Below are positions 39,888 through 50,200 of a DNA stretch of 64,000 nucleotides, piece by piece; positions within the stretch are counted from its first letter, which is position 1, and the number at the start of each line of letters is the position of its first letter. The stretch is from Methylobacterium bullatum. Its GTDB lineage: Bacteria > Pseudomonadota > Alphaproteobacteria > Rhizobiales > Beijerinckiaceae. The position numbers and the translations under genes were made by a program. The notes beneath the pieces are model-generated. The model saw only the letters and a list, made by a program, of their open reading frames with translations. It did no database searches and was not told where the DNA came from. The DNA lies in contig NZ_NKUG01000054.1 in assembly GCF_014845095.1 (NCBI RefSeq), forward strand, positions 1 to 64,000. The letters run 5' to 3'.

Positions 39888-40193
39888 TCAGAATTCGGGA
39901 CCGCCCGAAGTCGTACCGAGATTGGGGTTGGAACGCTGGTTCTGCTCGGCATTGCCGCCCTTCGCGGAATCCTCGAACACCGCCTCGCGGTTCGAAATGA
40001 AGGGGCGGCTACGAACGCTGCCGGTATCCTCGACATCGACGCGACCTTCGGCATCACGATAGGTGCCGTCGGCTTGCGTGCCGGTCATCGGGACGATGCG
40101 GTCGGGCGCACCGATATATGCGGATGGTGACTGGGCGAAGGCGGCGGTGGCGCTCAGTGAGGCGGCCAACACGGCGATGGTCAGGGTGCGCAT
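39888..40193 (-). CDS. Small secreted protein, paralogue of 40599-40913
   Basis: 101 aa. A clean signal peptide (MRTLTIAVLAASLSATAAFAQ) is followed by an 80-residue polar chain with no cysteines. It shares with its neighbour the start AQSPS, a P-[DE]-R-x-V-P-x-x-G-T segment, the DSAKGGN motif near the end and a T-[ST]-G-G-P tail. The chain is rich in Gly, Ser, Asn and Asp, so probably disordered or calcium- or surface-interacting. ATG 40211 would add six residues before the signal peptide and is less likely. It has its own terminator. Function unknown. Confidence 0.75.
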   Translation of the reverse strand: MRTLTIAVLAASLSATAAFAQSPSAYIGAPDRIVPMTGTQADGTYRDAEGRVDVEDTGSVRSRPFISNREAVFEDSAKGGNAEQNQRSNPNLGTTSGGPEF

Positions 40194-40534
40194 GAATATC
40201 TCGATTGTCATAAGGGTGATCGGCCTCTCGGTAGCTGCCTGCTGATGTCAGAAAAGGCGCTTTCCGGGCCGGGCTGGTCGGATAAGCTCTGTCGTCGCCA
40301 GGCGTTCCCCTTGTAGTGAGCCGGCAATGTGTCGCATCTCAATGGGGGTAAAAACAAACATCAAAAGCTCCGTGCTTCTAAATGGGCATTAAAGGCAGCA
40401 AATTCTTCTCTCATAGGGCACTTCGAATTATTCTTTTGGATGAGAATACCAATAAGTGTCGAGTACGGAGAGAAACGAAACATCCGCTCGTTGTAACAAT
40501 TCGCACGGTTAAAAAGCTGTCTTTTCTGCTGGTC
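40194..40534. other. AT-rich intergenic region between the paired secreted-protein genes
   Basis: The stretch 40340-40530 is much richer in A+T than the genome average. It holds the promoter of the 39888-40193 gene. A 63-codon frame at 40382-40573 runs into the terminator hairpin and lacks a ribosome binding site, so I do not count it. Confidence 0.45.
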
Positions 40535-40570
40535 AAAACAAAGCAGCCTGCCTCTTGGGGCAGGCTGCTC
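40535..40570 (-). terminator. Rho-independent terminator
   Basis: On the minus strand a 10-bp stem (GCAGCCTGCC / GGCAGGCTGC) with a 6-base loop is followed by TTTGTTTTG. It lies 29 bases after the stop of the gene at 40599. Confidence 0.85.
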
Positions 40571-40598
40571 TAAATCAAGCAAAGGGAAAGCGCTGCGA

Positions 40599-40913
40599 TT
40601 AGCGCGCCGGACCGCCGGAAGTGGAACCGGTATTGGCTCCCATGCCCTTGTTGGTCTGATCGGAATTTCCGCCTTTTGCCGAATCGACTGCGCCGGCTCC
40701 TGGGGACATCCCATTCTCGCCAATGGGACGGCTCGTGCTGCCGGTGGCCGGCGGCATATCCCGGGTGGACGGATTGTCGAGCGGACCACCCGTCGTCGTG
40801 CCGGCCTGTGGCACAGTCCGCTCCGGCTGCGAGACGTTGCCTGAGGGTGACTGCGCCAAGGCCGGGGAGGCTGCGAGAAGCAGGGCAGCGACGGTAAGCT
40901 TTGCAATGCGCAT
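40599..40913 (-). CDS. Small secreted protein, paralogue of 39888-40193
   Basis: 104 aa. Signal peptide MRIAKLTVAALLLAASPALAQ, then a Gly/Ser/Thr/Pro-rich polar chain without cysteines. Conserved with its neighbour: AQSPS after cleavage, QPERTVPQAGT, DSAKGGN and the final STSGGP. Codons before 40913 in the same frame have no signal-peptide character, so the start is firm. Likely a periplasmic or surface-exposed, possibly unstructured protein; no family name recognised. Confidence 0.75.
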   Translation of the reverse strand: MRIAKLTVAALLLAASPALAQSPSGNVSQPERTVPQAGTTTGGPLDNPSTRDMPPATGSTSRPIGENGMSPGAGAVDSAKGGNSDQTNKGMGANTGSTSGGPAR

Positions 40914-41045
40914 GACGTTCGTCCTTCTGGGTTCGTGCTCCCACTGCGCCGGGCGGTCACCCTGGATTGCGAGCAATGAGAAACTTCTTATCCAGAGAAC
41001 GAGCTTTAAGCGGAGCAGTTCCTCTCAGCCGTTTGTCGGCGTCAT

Positions 41046-42407
41046 TCAGGTCGTCGTCTCCGAGAGGCCACCGCCTTCGAGGAAGCTCTCCAGCCAATGG
41101 ATGTCGTAGGCCCCCGCGAGGACCTCCGGATTTCGTACCAGCGTTCGGAACAGCGGAAGCGTCGTGTCGACGCCGGCGACCACGAATTCGTCGAGGGCGC
41201 GACGCAGGCGCATGAGGCATTCATGTCGGGTACGCCCGTGAACGATGAGTTTCCCGATCAGCGAATCGTAGTTCGGCGGGATGCGATACCCCTGATAGGC
41301 GGCAGAATCGACGCGTACACCGAGCCCGCCGGGCGGATGGAAGTAGGTAATGAGCCCAGGCGATGGACGGAAGGTAGCCGGATGCTCGGCATTGATCCGG
41401 CACTCGATGGCATGACCCGTGACCTTGATGTCCTCCTGCGTTACCGAGAGGGGCAGGCCAGCGGCCACACGGATTTGCTCGGACACGAGATCCACCCCGG
41501 TGATCATCTCCGTTACCGGATGCTCCACCTGGATGCGGGTATTCATCTCGATGAAGTAGAACCGCCCGTCCTCGTAGAGAAACTCGACCGTTCCGGCGCC
41601 GATATATTGCAGCTCCTGCATCGCCCGAGCGCAGATACCGCCGATTTCAGCACGGGTCGCCTCGTCGATCACCGGCGATCCGCCTTCCTCCCAGACTTTC
41701 TGGTGACGTCGCTGGAGCGAGCAATCGCGCTCGGCTAGGTGGACTGCCTTGCCGCGACCATCGCCCAGAACCTGAACTTCGATGTGCCGCGGCTTCTCGA
41801 GATATTTTTCGAGATAGACGGCATCGTCACCGAACGCCGCTTTCGCTTCGGTGCGCGCCATGTCGAGGGCTTGTTCGAGATCGGCCTCCGTACGCGCCAC
41901 CTTCATGCCGCGGCCACCGCCACCGGAAGCGGCCTTCACCAGAACAGGATATCCGATCTCCGCCGCGATTCGCTTGGCCTCGACCGGATCGTCGACACCG
42001 CCCTCAGAGCCGGGCACACAAGGAATACCGAGCCGCTTGGCTGTGCGCTTGGCCTCGATCTTGTCGCCCATGATGCGGATATGCTCGGCCTTGGGACCGA
42101 TGAAGCCGATATTGTGATGGGCCAGCACTTCGGCGAAGCGCGCATTCTCCGACAGAAATCCGTAGCCCGGATGCACCGCATCCGCGCCGGTGATCTCACA
42201 GGCGGCGATGATCGAGGGAATGTTGAGGTAGCTGTCCCTGGCCGAGGGCGGACCGATACAGACACTCTCGTCGGCGAGCCGCACATGCATGGCATCGGCA
42301 TCCGCAGTCGAATGCACCGCCACGGTGGCGATCCCGAGTTCCTTGGCCGCGCGCAGGACGCGCAGGGCGATCTCGCCACGATTGGCGATCAGGATCTTTT
42401 CGAACAT
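41046..42407 (-). CDS. accC: Acetyl-CoA carboxylase biotin carboxylase subunit
   Basis: 453 aa, full length. It carboxylates the biotin on AccB with ATP and bicarbonate, the first step of fatty acid synthesis. N-terminus [23 protein letters not shown]-grasp glycine loop [43 protein letters not shown] and [11 protein letters not shown] are all present. ATG 42407 fits the family; five codons upstream are possible. It lies 11 bases after accB, so the two form an operon with aroQ. Confidence 0.97.
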   Translation of the reverse strand: MFEKILIANRGEIALRVLRAAKELGIATVAVHSTADADAMHVRLADESVCIGPPSARDSYLNIPSIIAACEITGADAVHPGYGFLSENARFAEVLAHHNIGFIGPKAEHIRIMGDKIEAKRTAKRLGIPCVPGSEGGVDDPVEAKRIAAEIGYPVLVKAASGGGGRGMKVARTEADLEQALDMARTEAKAAFGDDAVYLEKYLEKPRHIEVQVLGDGRGKAVHLAERDCSLQRRHQKVWEEGGSPVIDEATRAEIGGICARAMQELQYIGAGTVEFLYEDGRFYFIEMNTRIQVEHPVTEMITGVDLVSEQIRVAAGLPLSVTQEDIKVTGHAIECRINAEHPATFRPSPGLITYFHPPGGLGVRVDSAAYQGYRIPPNYDSLIGKLIVHGRTRHECLMRLRRALDEFVVAGVDTTLPLFRTLVRNPEVLAGAYDIHWLESFLEGGGLSETTT

Positions 42408-42418
42408 GGGGGGCGCTA

Positions 42419-42919
42419 TCACTCGATGACGAGGAGAGGTTCGCCGAACTCGACCGGCTGACCATCCTCGAAGAAGATCGCGGTCACCGTTCCGGCGCGG
42501 GGCGCGACGATCTCGTTGAAGGTCTTCATCGCCTCGATCAGAAGCAGTTTCTCGCCTGCCGCCACCTGGGAGCCGATATCGACGAAGGCCTTTGCATCTG
42601 GCGAGGGCCGGCGATACGCGGTGCCGACCATGGGGGAGGGCACGGCGCCCGGATGACCGGCCCCGGCCTTGGCGCGCTCGCCAGCGGCGCCGGAGCCCGG
42701 CACGGGCAGTCCCGCCGCAGCGGGGGCGGCCGCCGCCACGGCAGGTGCGGGTGCCGCAACTTGGACATGCACGGGCTCAATCCGGCGGACCACGCGGATA
42801 CGCAGGTCACCCTTTTCCACTTCGATTTCGGTCAGATCCGTCTCGGTCACGAGTTTGGCGAGTTCGCGAACGAGCTCGGGATCGAAAGGTTCGTTCTTAG
42901 GCATCGGCACCTTGGCCAT
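42419..42919 (-). CDS. accB: Acetyl-CoA carboxylase biotin carboxyl carrier protein
   Basis: 166 aa. An N-terminal helical part (about 10-50), an Ala/Pro-rich linker (about 54-90) and a C-terminal biotinyl domain. The biotinylated lysine is Lys132 in [10 protein letters not shown]; the residues after it differ from the common AMKMMNE. The end [15 protein letters not shown] is typical. It sits five bases after aroQ and 11 before accC. Confidence 0.95.
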   Translation of the reverse strand: MAKVPMPKNEPFDPELVRELAKLVTETDLTEIEVEKGDLRIRVVRRIEPVHVQVAAPAPAVAAAAPAAAGLPVPGSGAAGERAKAGAGHPGAVPSPMVGTAYRRPSPDAKAFVDIGSQVAAGEKLLLIEAMKTFNEIVAPRAGTVTAIFFEDGQPVEFGEPLLVIE

Positions 42920-42924
42920 TCCGG

Positions 42925-43422
42925 TCAGTCTTGAGAGTTGGCGTCCGACGAAGCGTCGGACAAGAGCGAGGGGAGAGAGGGCAGACGGGACTGGAGCAGC
43001 CGCACCAGGGCTTCCAGGCCCAGACCGTAACTGTGCGGACCGAAACCGCAGATAACTCCGGCACAGACCGGGGCGATGAGCGAGACATGCCGGAAAGCTT
43101 CCCGCGCATGCACGTTCGAGAGATGCACTTCGACCGCAATCGCGCCGCTACCGGCAATAGCATCGCGCAAGGCCACGGATGTATGGGTATAGGCAGCGGC
43201 GTTGATGAGCACGCCGGCGCCGGCAAGGCCCGCATCCTGCACGAAACCGACCAGTTCGCCCTCGTGATTGGTCTGACGCACGGTCAGCGCTACGCCGAGA
43301 GTGTCCGCGCGCGCACGAAGGTCACGCTCGATGTCATCGAGCGTCGCGGTCCCGTAGATGCCGGGCTCACGGCGACCGAGAAGGTTCAGGTTCGGTCCAT
43401 GAAGGACGTGGATCGGGATCAT
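42925..43422 (-). CDS. aroQ: Type II 3-dehydroquinate dehydratase
   Basis: 165 aa. It removes water from 3-dehydroquinate in the shikimate pathway. Motifs: [18 protein letters not shown] (catalytic Tyr), [50 protein letters not shown] and [14 protein letters not shown]. The start at ATG 43422 is the family start, though the open frame is longer. First gene of the aroQ-accB-accC operon. Confidence 0.95.
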   Translation of the reverse strand: MIPIHVLHGPNLNLLGRREPGIYGTATLDDIERDLRARADTLGVALTVRQTNHEGELVGFVQDAGLAGAGVLINAAAYTHTSVALRDAIAGSGAIAVEVHLSNVHAREAFRHVSLIAPVCAGVICGFGPHSYGLGLEALVRLLQSRLPSLPSLLSDASSDANSQD

Positions 43423-43534
43423 GATATCGCGTTCGAAGCGCCGGCTGTGCCAAGCGGTCGGGGCAGTGGTCGTAGACGATCGTTCCGGATAGCGACAGGC
43501 GCAGGCCGGAACAATCGCCGAGGAGCATAAGCCT

Positions 43535-44344
43535 TCAGCAACTCGCGTGGCCGCACTGGCGGATGTCACCGATAGTCTTACGGATCGGGTCGACACCGAC
43601 AGCGCCGGGGATGATCTCATCGCCGATGATAAAAGCGGGCGTACCGGAAAGGCCGAGCTTGTCACCGAGGCCGACATTCTCCGCCAGCGCTGCCTTCACC
43701 TCCGCTCCCTGTGCATCCTTCTGCAGCTTGGCGATATCGAGACCCATATCCTTGGCCAAGGCGATCGCACGCTCGCCGTTGACCCGGCCCTTGCTCTCCA
43801 GCAGCTTGACGTGGAACTCGAACAGCTTGTCACCCTTGAGCTGCTGCTTGGCCGCCAGCGAAATCTTGCTGGCTTCGAGAGATTCCGCGCCGAGGACGGG
43901 GAAATCCTTCAGAACCACGCGCAGCTTGGGATCGCCTTTCACCAGCGTCTGGATGTCGGCGAGTGCCTTGCGGCAATAACCGCAATTGTAGTCGAAGAAC
44001 TCCACAAGAGTGACATCGCCGGTCGGGTTGCCGACCACGACGCCGTGAGGTGAGTTGACCAGAGCCTCACGGGATTCCTTCAGCGCGGCGGATTGTGCCA
44101 GCTTCTGTGTTTCCTGCTGGCGCCGCTCACCCTCGGCGATGGCCTCCTGCAGGACATCGGGATTCTTGACGAGGTAATCCTTGATGATCGCCTCAATCGC
44201 CTGGCGCTGCACATCGGTGAAGGCCGCAGCCGCGGTCGGGGCCGTTTGCGCGGGAGCCGGGGCCTGCGCGACAGCGCTCGAAACGCCGGAAGCGAGCGCG
44301 CCGACGAGGGCAACGGACGAAAGAAGGTGGCGAAGCAGGCGCAT
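43535..44344 (-). CDS. DsbA/Com1-family thiol-disulfide oxidoreductase
   Basis: 269 aa. A signal peptide (about 1-27), a helical N-terminal region with DYLVKNPDVLQEAIAEGERRQQE, and a thioredoxin domain with the active site CGYC (Cys121-Cys124) after VEFFDYN. The cis-Pro loop is GTPAFIIGDEIIPGA. Such proteins oxidise or shuffle disulfides in the periplasm. The C-terminal QCGHASC adds two more cysteines. ATG 44344 is chosen since earlier codons lack a signal peptide. It is 112 bases upstream of aroQ and probably has its own promoter. Confidence 0.9.
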   Translation of the reverse strand: MRLLRHLLSSVALVGALASGVSSAVAQAPAPAQTAPTAAAAFTDVQRQAIEAIIKDYLVKNPDVLQEAIAEGERRQQETQKLAQSAALKESREALVNSPHGVVVGNPTGDVTLVEFFDYNCGYCRKALADIQTLVKGDPKLRVVLKDFPVLGAESLEASKISLAAKQQLKGDKLFEFHVKLLESKGRVNGERAIALAKDMGLDIAKLQKDAQGAEVKAALAENVGLGDKLGLSGTPAFIIGDEIIPGAVGVDPIRKTIGDIRQCGHASC

Positions 44345-44529
44345 TGATCCTCGCGGGGTCGCGTCCCGTCGGCCGTGGTCAGGCGCGGGACAACCGGTCG
44401 TTAGCCACCGGGTTAGGCGTTTTCGCGGCGGCGGGTCAATTGTTCGCCCGCCCCGCCAGCTCCCGCGCGGTAGGCGCGGAACGGATCGGTGGCCTGGAAG
44501 GGGAGGGCGCAGGAGAGTAAACCAGCGCC

Positions 44530-45720
44530 ATGACACCAGCCGACGATCGCTCTGACATCAGCATTTCCGCCAAAACCTCTCTCCGCGCGAGTCGCGTGGC
44601 GCCCTTCCTTGCCATGGACATCATGGCGGCCGCCGCGATCCGCGACAAACAGGGCGACGGCGTGATCCATATGGAAATTGGGCAACCCTCTGCTCCTGCG
44701 CCGCGCCGCGTGATCGAGGCCGCGCAACGCGCTCTGGAAACCGGCAGGCTGCCATATACCGATGCCTGCGGAATCCCGGCTCTCCGCGAGCGCATCGCCC
44801 GGTCCTATCGCGACACCTACGGCGTCGCTGTGGCCCCCGACCGGATCGTCGTCACCACCGGCTCCTCGGCCGGCTTCGTGCTGGCTTTTCTCAGCCTGTT
44901 CGATGCCGGAGCGCGCATAGCGGTGCCACAGCCAGGCTATCCCGCCTATCGCAGCATACTCCACGCATTGGACCTCGTTCCCGCACCCATGATCCTGCGG
45001 GAGGACGACCGCTTCGCTCCGACCAGCGAGGCTTTGCGCGCCCTCCATCGCCGCGAGGCCCTCTCCGGGATACTGGTGATGAGCCCGGCCAATCCGTCGG
45101 GCACGGTCATCGAGCCTGCCCGTCTCGCGGAGCTCTGTGCCACGGCTCGAGATCTTGGGCTGCCCTTCATCTCCGACGAAATCTATCACGGACTCAGCTA
45201 CGGAATTCCCGCCGAGACCGCGCTGAAATTCGATCCCAACGCCATCGTCATCAATTCGTTCTCGAAGACCTTTTGCATGACCGGCTGGCGCATCGGCTGG
45301 ATGGTTGTCCCGCCCTGGCTGGTCAGGCCCGTCGAGCGTTTGGCGCAGAACCTCTACATCTCGGCCCCCTACCTCTCGCAGGTCGCCGCACTGGCGGCTT
45401 TCGACGCGACGGAAGAGGCAGAGACGATCCGCCTCGGCTACGCCGCGAACCGGGCGTTGCTGCTCGACGCGTTTCCCTCCCTCGGCCTGGGGCGGACACA
45501 TCCGGCCGATGGTGCCTTCTATCTCTACGCTGATGTCGCAGGCCTCACCGACGACGCATCATCCTTCTGCCGCCGGATGCTGGAACAGGCGGGGGTAGCC
45601 GCGACCCCTGGGCTCGATTTCGACGCTGCCGAGGGAGGCCACCATGTGCGGTTCTCCTTCGCGGGATCCGAAGGGGATTGCGTGGAAGCCGTGCGGCGCC
45701 TGAAGTCGTGGCTTGGGTGA
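44530..45720 (+). CDS. PLP-dependent class I/II aminotransferase
   Basis: 396 aa, fold-type I. The pyridoxal phosphate lysine lies in NSFSKTFCMTGWRIGW; other motifs are VTTGSSAGFVLAFL, PQPGYPAYRS, MSPANPSGTVIEP and ISDEIYHGLSYG. The spacing suits the aspartate-type subgroup, but the substrate cannot be told. It is divergent from the DsbA-like gene. Confidence 0.9.
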   Translation: MTPADDRSDISISAKTSLRASRVAPFLAMDIMAAAAIRDKQGDGVIHMEIGQPSAPAPRRVIEAAQRALETGRLPYTDACGIPALRERIARSYRDTYGVAVAPDRIVVTTGSSAGFVLAFLSLFDAGARIAVPQPGYPAYRSILHALDLVPAPMILREDDRFAPTSEALRALHRREALSGILVMSPANPSGTVIEPARLAELCATARDLGLPFISDEIYHGLSYGIPAETALKFDPNAIVINSFSKTFCMTGWRIGWMVVPPWLVRPVERLAQNLYISAPYLSQVAALAAFDATEEAETIRLGYAANRALLLDAFPSLGLGRTHPADGAFYLYADVAGLTDDASSFCRRMLEQAGVAATPGLDFDAAEGGHHVRFSFAGSEGDCVEAVRRLKSWLG

Positions 45721-45738
45721 TGTCTCGCCCATCGACAG

Positions 45739-45766
45739 AAAAATGGCCCCGGATCGCTCCGGGGTC
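45739..45766 (-). terminator. Rho-independent terminator of the broken porin gene
   Basis: On the minus strand the stem CCCCGGA/TCCGGGG with a 4-base loop is followed by GGCCATTTTTC, 30 bases after the porin reading frame ends. Confidence 0.7.
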
Positions 45767-45793
45767 CTCCGTTCTAGTCGCTCGGCTCCGCGC

Positions 45794-46768
45794 TTAGCGG
45801 AACAGGTTCAGGAACCCGCCCGGCTCGGCATAGATGCCCGGTGCCGCCGTGGATGTCTGGAAGGTGATCGAACCGATCACCGCATCGCCGCACCATTTCG
45901 AAATTCCGCCATTGGTCACCTGGCGGAAGTCACCACTGAAGGCGGCGCACTCGGCCTTGGTCAGATCGGTATCATGGTAGCGTACGTCGAGAACGATGTT
46001 CTTGTAGGTGTAGGACAGGCCGACGTTCCCATAGAGGTAGCTCGGCAGGTTGAATGAAGTGAACCGCCCGATATCCGCATTGAATCCGGTAGCCGAGTTC
46101 TTTGCGGCGCCAAGAAAGAAGTAGCCGAGCTCGGACAACAGCGAGAACCCGCCCGCATAAGACTCCGGCAGGAACGGGAACAGCGATGCCGGCAATGTGT
46201 AAGCGGCCGTTCCGGACGCATAGGTACTGATCGCGTGCGTACCGAAGAAATTCGGTGAAAAGAACACGTTCGTGCCCAGCGTCAGCGAATCTGTCGCGGT
46301 GTAGAGCATCTTACCGGCGGCTTCGTAAAAGTCCGAGTTCTTCGTCGAAAACGCCGTGCCGCCCGGCAGGATGACCTGCTGCTAGTTGGGATAAAAATAC
46401 TACAGGACGCCGAGATCGAAGGCGAACTTTCCGAAGGTCGGGCGAATACCGGCGATCAGATCAAACTCCATGTCCGGCCGGGTGGGAAGGCGGGTCTGAT
46501 AGGTGGCGAAGCCCGCATAGGCGAAGTTGTTCAGGAACTGGGCTTCGAAAAACGTCTGATAGCTTCCCTGCAGGTTCGATTGCGACACGCCGCGGAAGTT
46601 ATAGTCCGTCTGATAGCGCGAGCCGAAAGAGAAGCCGATGAGTGGGTCGGCGGCCTTCGCCTCGACCGGCATGGCTTTGGGAACGGACAGATCGGTAGCA
46701 ATCGCCGGTGATAGAGCGACACCCGCAAGTGTACCGAACGCCAGCAATGATGTGTACAAACGGCGCAT
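45794..46768 (-). pseudogene. Putative TorF-type porin gene with two in-frame TAG codons
   Basis: One continuous frame of 325 codons encodes a signal peptide (about 1-25) and a beta-barrel resembling the TIGR02001/TorF putative porins (SFGSRYQTDYNFRGVSQSN, FEAQFLNNFAYAGFATYQT, then DIGRFTSFNLPSYLYGNVGLSYTYKN). It is cut by TAG at 46400-46402 and again at 46382-46384, six codons apart, in DLGVL*YFYPN*QQV. No frameshift is present, and the sequence on both sides still looks well kept. Either it is a very young pseudogene or amber codons are read through. Family homologues have a tyrosine-rich stretch here. Confidence 0.78.
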
Positions 46769-47170
46769 GGCCCGATCCTTTTATTGATGGCCGCTAGGGT
46801 TGTGACAACATAAACCCTCTTTCAAAGAGATTCCCCAGTCTTCCAGGCCGACTTGAAAACACTCCGGCCGTCTCGCGACGGCGAAGACAGCAGGATAACA
46901 ACCGTCCTTTCCGACGTCGTATACTTTGTCTTCAAATCCTGCTCGACCGTAAGCGATCATGGCTTCGGAAAAAATTGCTTTGCTGAAAAATTCCCAATCA
47001 ATCACATATTATTATTTTAGAAATTGGTTTTTTTACTCACTGAAGGCAGTCAGAACAATATTTATAATGACAATGCACAACAGTTATCATTCGGCCATGG
47101 AAATCTGCCCGCGGACGCGGTCTCTCGATCCGTCAAAGGTCGTTGCCTCGCCCACTGACCTCGAAGCGAC
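46769..47170. other. AT-rich intergenic region upstream of the porin gene
   Basis: The part 46960-47080 is strongly AT-rich for this genome (for example several runs of A or T around 46975-47035). It should contain the porin promoter. I see no gene; short frames here have no ribosome binding site. Confidence 0.45.
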
Positions 47171-47206
47171 AAACGAAACGGGCCGCATCCTGTCTGGATG
47201 CGGCCC
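47171..47206 (-). terminator. Rho-independent terminator of rne
   Basis: On the minus strand the stem GGGCCGCATCC/GGATGCGGCCC with a 5-base loop is followed by GTTTCGTTTG, 37 bases after the rne stop. Confidence 0.75.
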
Positions 47207-47242
47207 GCTCGAACGTTGGGATAGGCGTTATCGGGAGTTGGA

Positions 47243-50200
47243 CTAATCGCCCGTGAGCGCGGCCTTGGTCCGCGACCACCATCCGGCGCGCTTCGGACGA
47301 TCCGGATCGATTGGCGTTAGCACGACTGCTACCGGCTCGGGGGCCGGAGTTGCAGCCGGAACCGGCTCCGTCGCGGCAATATCCGAATCCACCGTATCGC
47401 TGACCAACGCCTCCGGAGCTGCCGCCTCAGCGGCAGGTATCGAAGGCTCTTCAGCGACCGGGAGGTCTACCGAAACGGGTGCGGGTGCCGTTTCCGACGC
47501 CTCCTGAGGCAGGCCGGTCGAAACCTGAGCAACCTCTTCGAAGGAGGCCGACACGGCCTGCTGCTCTTCGCCATTCTCGCGCGGGCGACCTTCTGTGCGG
47601 TCACGACCGCGTCCGCCTCGGCGTCCACGACGACGACGGCGACCGGCCCCCTCGTCGTCGGACAAGTCGGACCGAGGTGTTGCCTCGCCGTCCCGGACAT
47701 CTGCTACGACGAGCTCATCGCCGTCATTCTCTCCAACCCGTCCATCCGAATCTTCGCCGGTTTGATCGTCGTTGTCCCGGCTCTCGCTGTCGGTCTCGTC
47801 GTCGCCGGACTGCTCGTCTTCGCCGGTCGCGTGATCCCCCGACGATTCGCCGGTCTCGTGGCGACCACCACGCCGCCGCCGACGCCGACGACGACCGCCC
47901 GATCGGCCTTCGCCATTGCCTTCACTCGACTTCTCGCGCGGTGCCTCCGGCTCGACCGGTTCGGCCTCAGCCTCGAGGATGGCCTCTTCCTCATCGTCGC
48001 CGTCGATATCCTCGTCGGCATCGAGCTGAGGCGAGATCGCCACGGCGCGGACCCCGGTTACGGGACCCTCGCTCCTGATCGCCAACTCACCTCGATCGAG
48101 CTGGAACGCCGATGTCGCGGCCAGCCGCTCGTCCGCGGCAATGGTCACGGTGACGCCAAAGCGGATTTCCAGTTCGCGCAGATGCGCACGCTTCTGGTTC
48201 AGGATGTAGAGCGCCGCCTCCGTGCGGGTGCGAAGGATGAGATTGTGTGTCGTGCTCTTGAGAAGCGACTCCTCGATGGCGCGCAGGATCTGAAGGGCCA
48301 CCGAGGCGGTGGCGCGGACATATCCCGAGCCACCGCAATGGACGCAGGGGAGCGACGAGCTCTCCAGCATGCCGGTGCGGATGCGCTGGCGGCTCATTTC
48401 GAGCAGACCGAAGGGCGAGATGCGGCCGACCTGAATGCGTGCGCGATCGTTTTTCAGGCAATCGTTGAGCTTCTTCTCGACCGCGCGGTTGTTGCGCTTC
48501 TCTTCCATGTCGATGAAGTCGATCACGACGAGACCAGCGAGATCGCGCAGGCGAAGCTGGCGGGCGACCTCTTCGGCCGCCTCCAGATTGGTGCGGAGTG
48601 CCGTGTCCTCAATGTCGTGCTCGCGGGTCGAGCGGCCCGAATTGACGTCGATGGAAACCAGGGCTTCGGTCGGGTTGATGACGAGGTAGCCGCCTGACTT
48701 CAGCGTCACATGCGTCGAGAACATCGCATCGAGCTGTTGCTCGACTCCGTGGCGCGCGAAAATCGGCGTCGGGTCGCGATAGGGCTGCACCACTTTGGAC
48801 TGGCCCGGCATCAGCATGCGCATGAAGTCGCGGGCCTCGCGGTACGCCTCGTCGCCCGCCACAAGGATGTCGTCGATATCCTTGTTGTAGAGGTCGCGGA
48901 TGGCGCGCTTGATGAGCGAACCTTCCTCGTAGACCAGGGCCGGCGCAGAGGAGGACAGCGTCAACTCACGCACGCTTTCCCAGAGGCGCATGAGATATTC
49001 GAAGTCGCGCTTGATCTCCGGCTTGGTCCGGGACGCACCGGCAGTGCGCAAGATCACGCCCATGCCTTCCGGAACCTCAAGATCCTGGGCGACTTCCTTG
49101 AGGCGCTTGCGGTCGGCCGCCGAGGTGATCTTACGCGAGATGCCGCCGCCACGGCCGGTATTGGGCATCAGCACCGAGTAGCGGCCAGCCAGCGACAGAT
49201 ACGTGGTCAGTGCCGCGCCCTTGGTGCCACGCTCCTCCTTGACGACCTGTACCAGGATGATCTGGCGGCGCTTGATCACCTCCTGAATCTTGTAGTGGCG
49301 GCGATAGGTACGGGGGCGCTCGGGGATCTCGGCCAGAGCGTCGCCGTTACCGCCGACCTGGGCGATCTTGTGCTCGCCATCCTCACCATCATGCTCGTCG
49401 TCCGAATCCTCGTCGTCGGATTCGTCCTCCTCGTCGTCCGAATCGTCGTCCTCGTCCGATTCATCTTCGTCGGTCTCTTCGTCCTCGTCGGTTTCGTCTT
49501 CGAGAACGGGGGCATCGGGATGCCCCTCGGCGACTGGTTCCGCCACGTCCACTTGGGCCGGCGCCGCTTCTTCGAGCGCAGATGAGGTCGCCTTTACCGG
49601 TGCGGAGACTTCGCCTTCGAGGGAAGCGGGCGGCAGATCGGACGATTCATCCGAGCCGGGCTCGATGCCGATGGCCTCGGACGGGACGACATCCGCAGGG
49701 GCGGCCTCGTCATTGACGCTCACGTCGCCGTCGAGCTCGCCGGCGGTCTTTGATACGATGGGATGCTCACCGGATTCGTTGCTGGGCGGTGCCGAGGCCT
49801 GACCCGACTGCTCCTCTGCAAGACCTACCTCGACGGTCTCCGAAACGTCTTCGGCACTCACTGTCTCGCTGGTCTTGGCGGATGCAGCCTCTGCACGGCG
49901 CCCACGCGAACGGCGGCGCGGCTTGCGCTCCTCGCGTTCGCGGTGCTCCTCGGCGTCCCGCGCCTCGTCTTCCAGCAACGCCTGACGATCGGCGAGGGGG
50001 ATCTGATAATAGTCGGGATGAATCTCGCTGAAGGCGAGGAAACCGTGGCGGTTGCCGCCATACTCGATGAAGGCTGCTTGGAGCGAAGGCTCCACGCGCG
50101 TCACTTTGGCAAGGTAGATGTTGCCACGAAGCTGACGCCGATTGGCCGCCTCGAAGTCGAACTCCTCGACCCTAGACCCGTGGACCGTGACGACCCGGGT

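Noticed and set aside
40382-40573. 63-codon open frame in AT-rich DNA
   Set aside because: It ends in the terminator hairpin of the neighbouring gene, has no ribosome binding site and no family similarity.
47060-47100. Possible Fur-box-like sequence upstream of the broken porin gene
   Set aside because: The AT-rich repeat pattern only loosely resembles the Fur consensus and is some 300 bases from the gene start.
49370-49500. Tandem-repeat or CRISPR-like periodicity
   Set aside because: The repetitive look comes from Asp/Glu/Ser codons in the RNase E acidic insert. There are no regular spacers.
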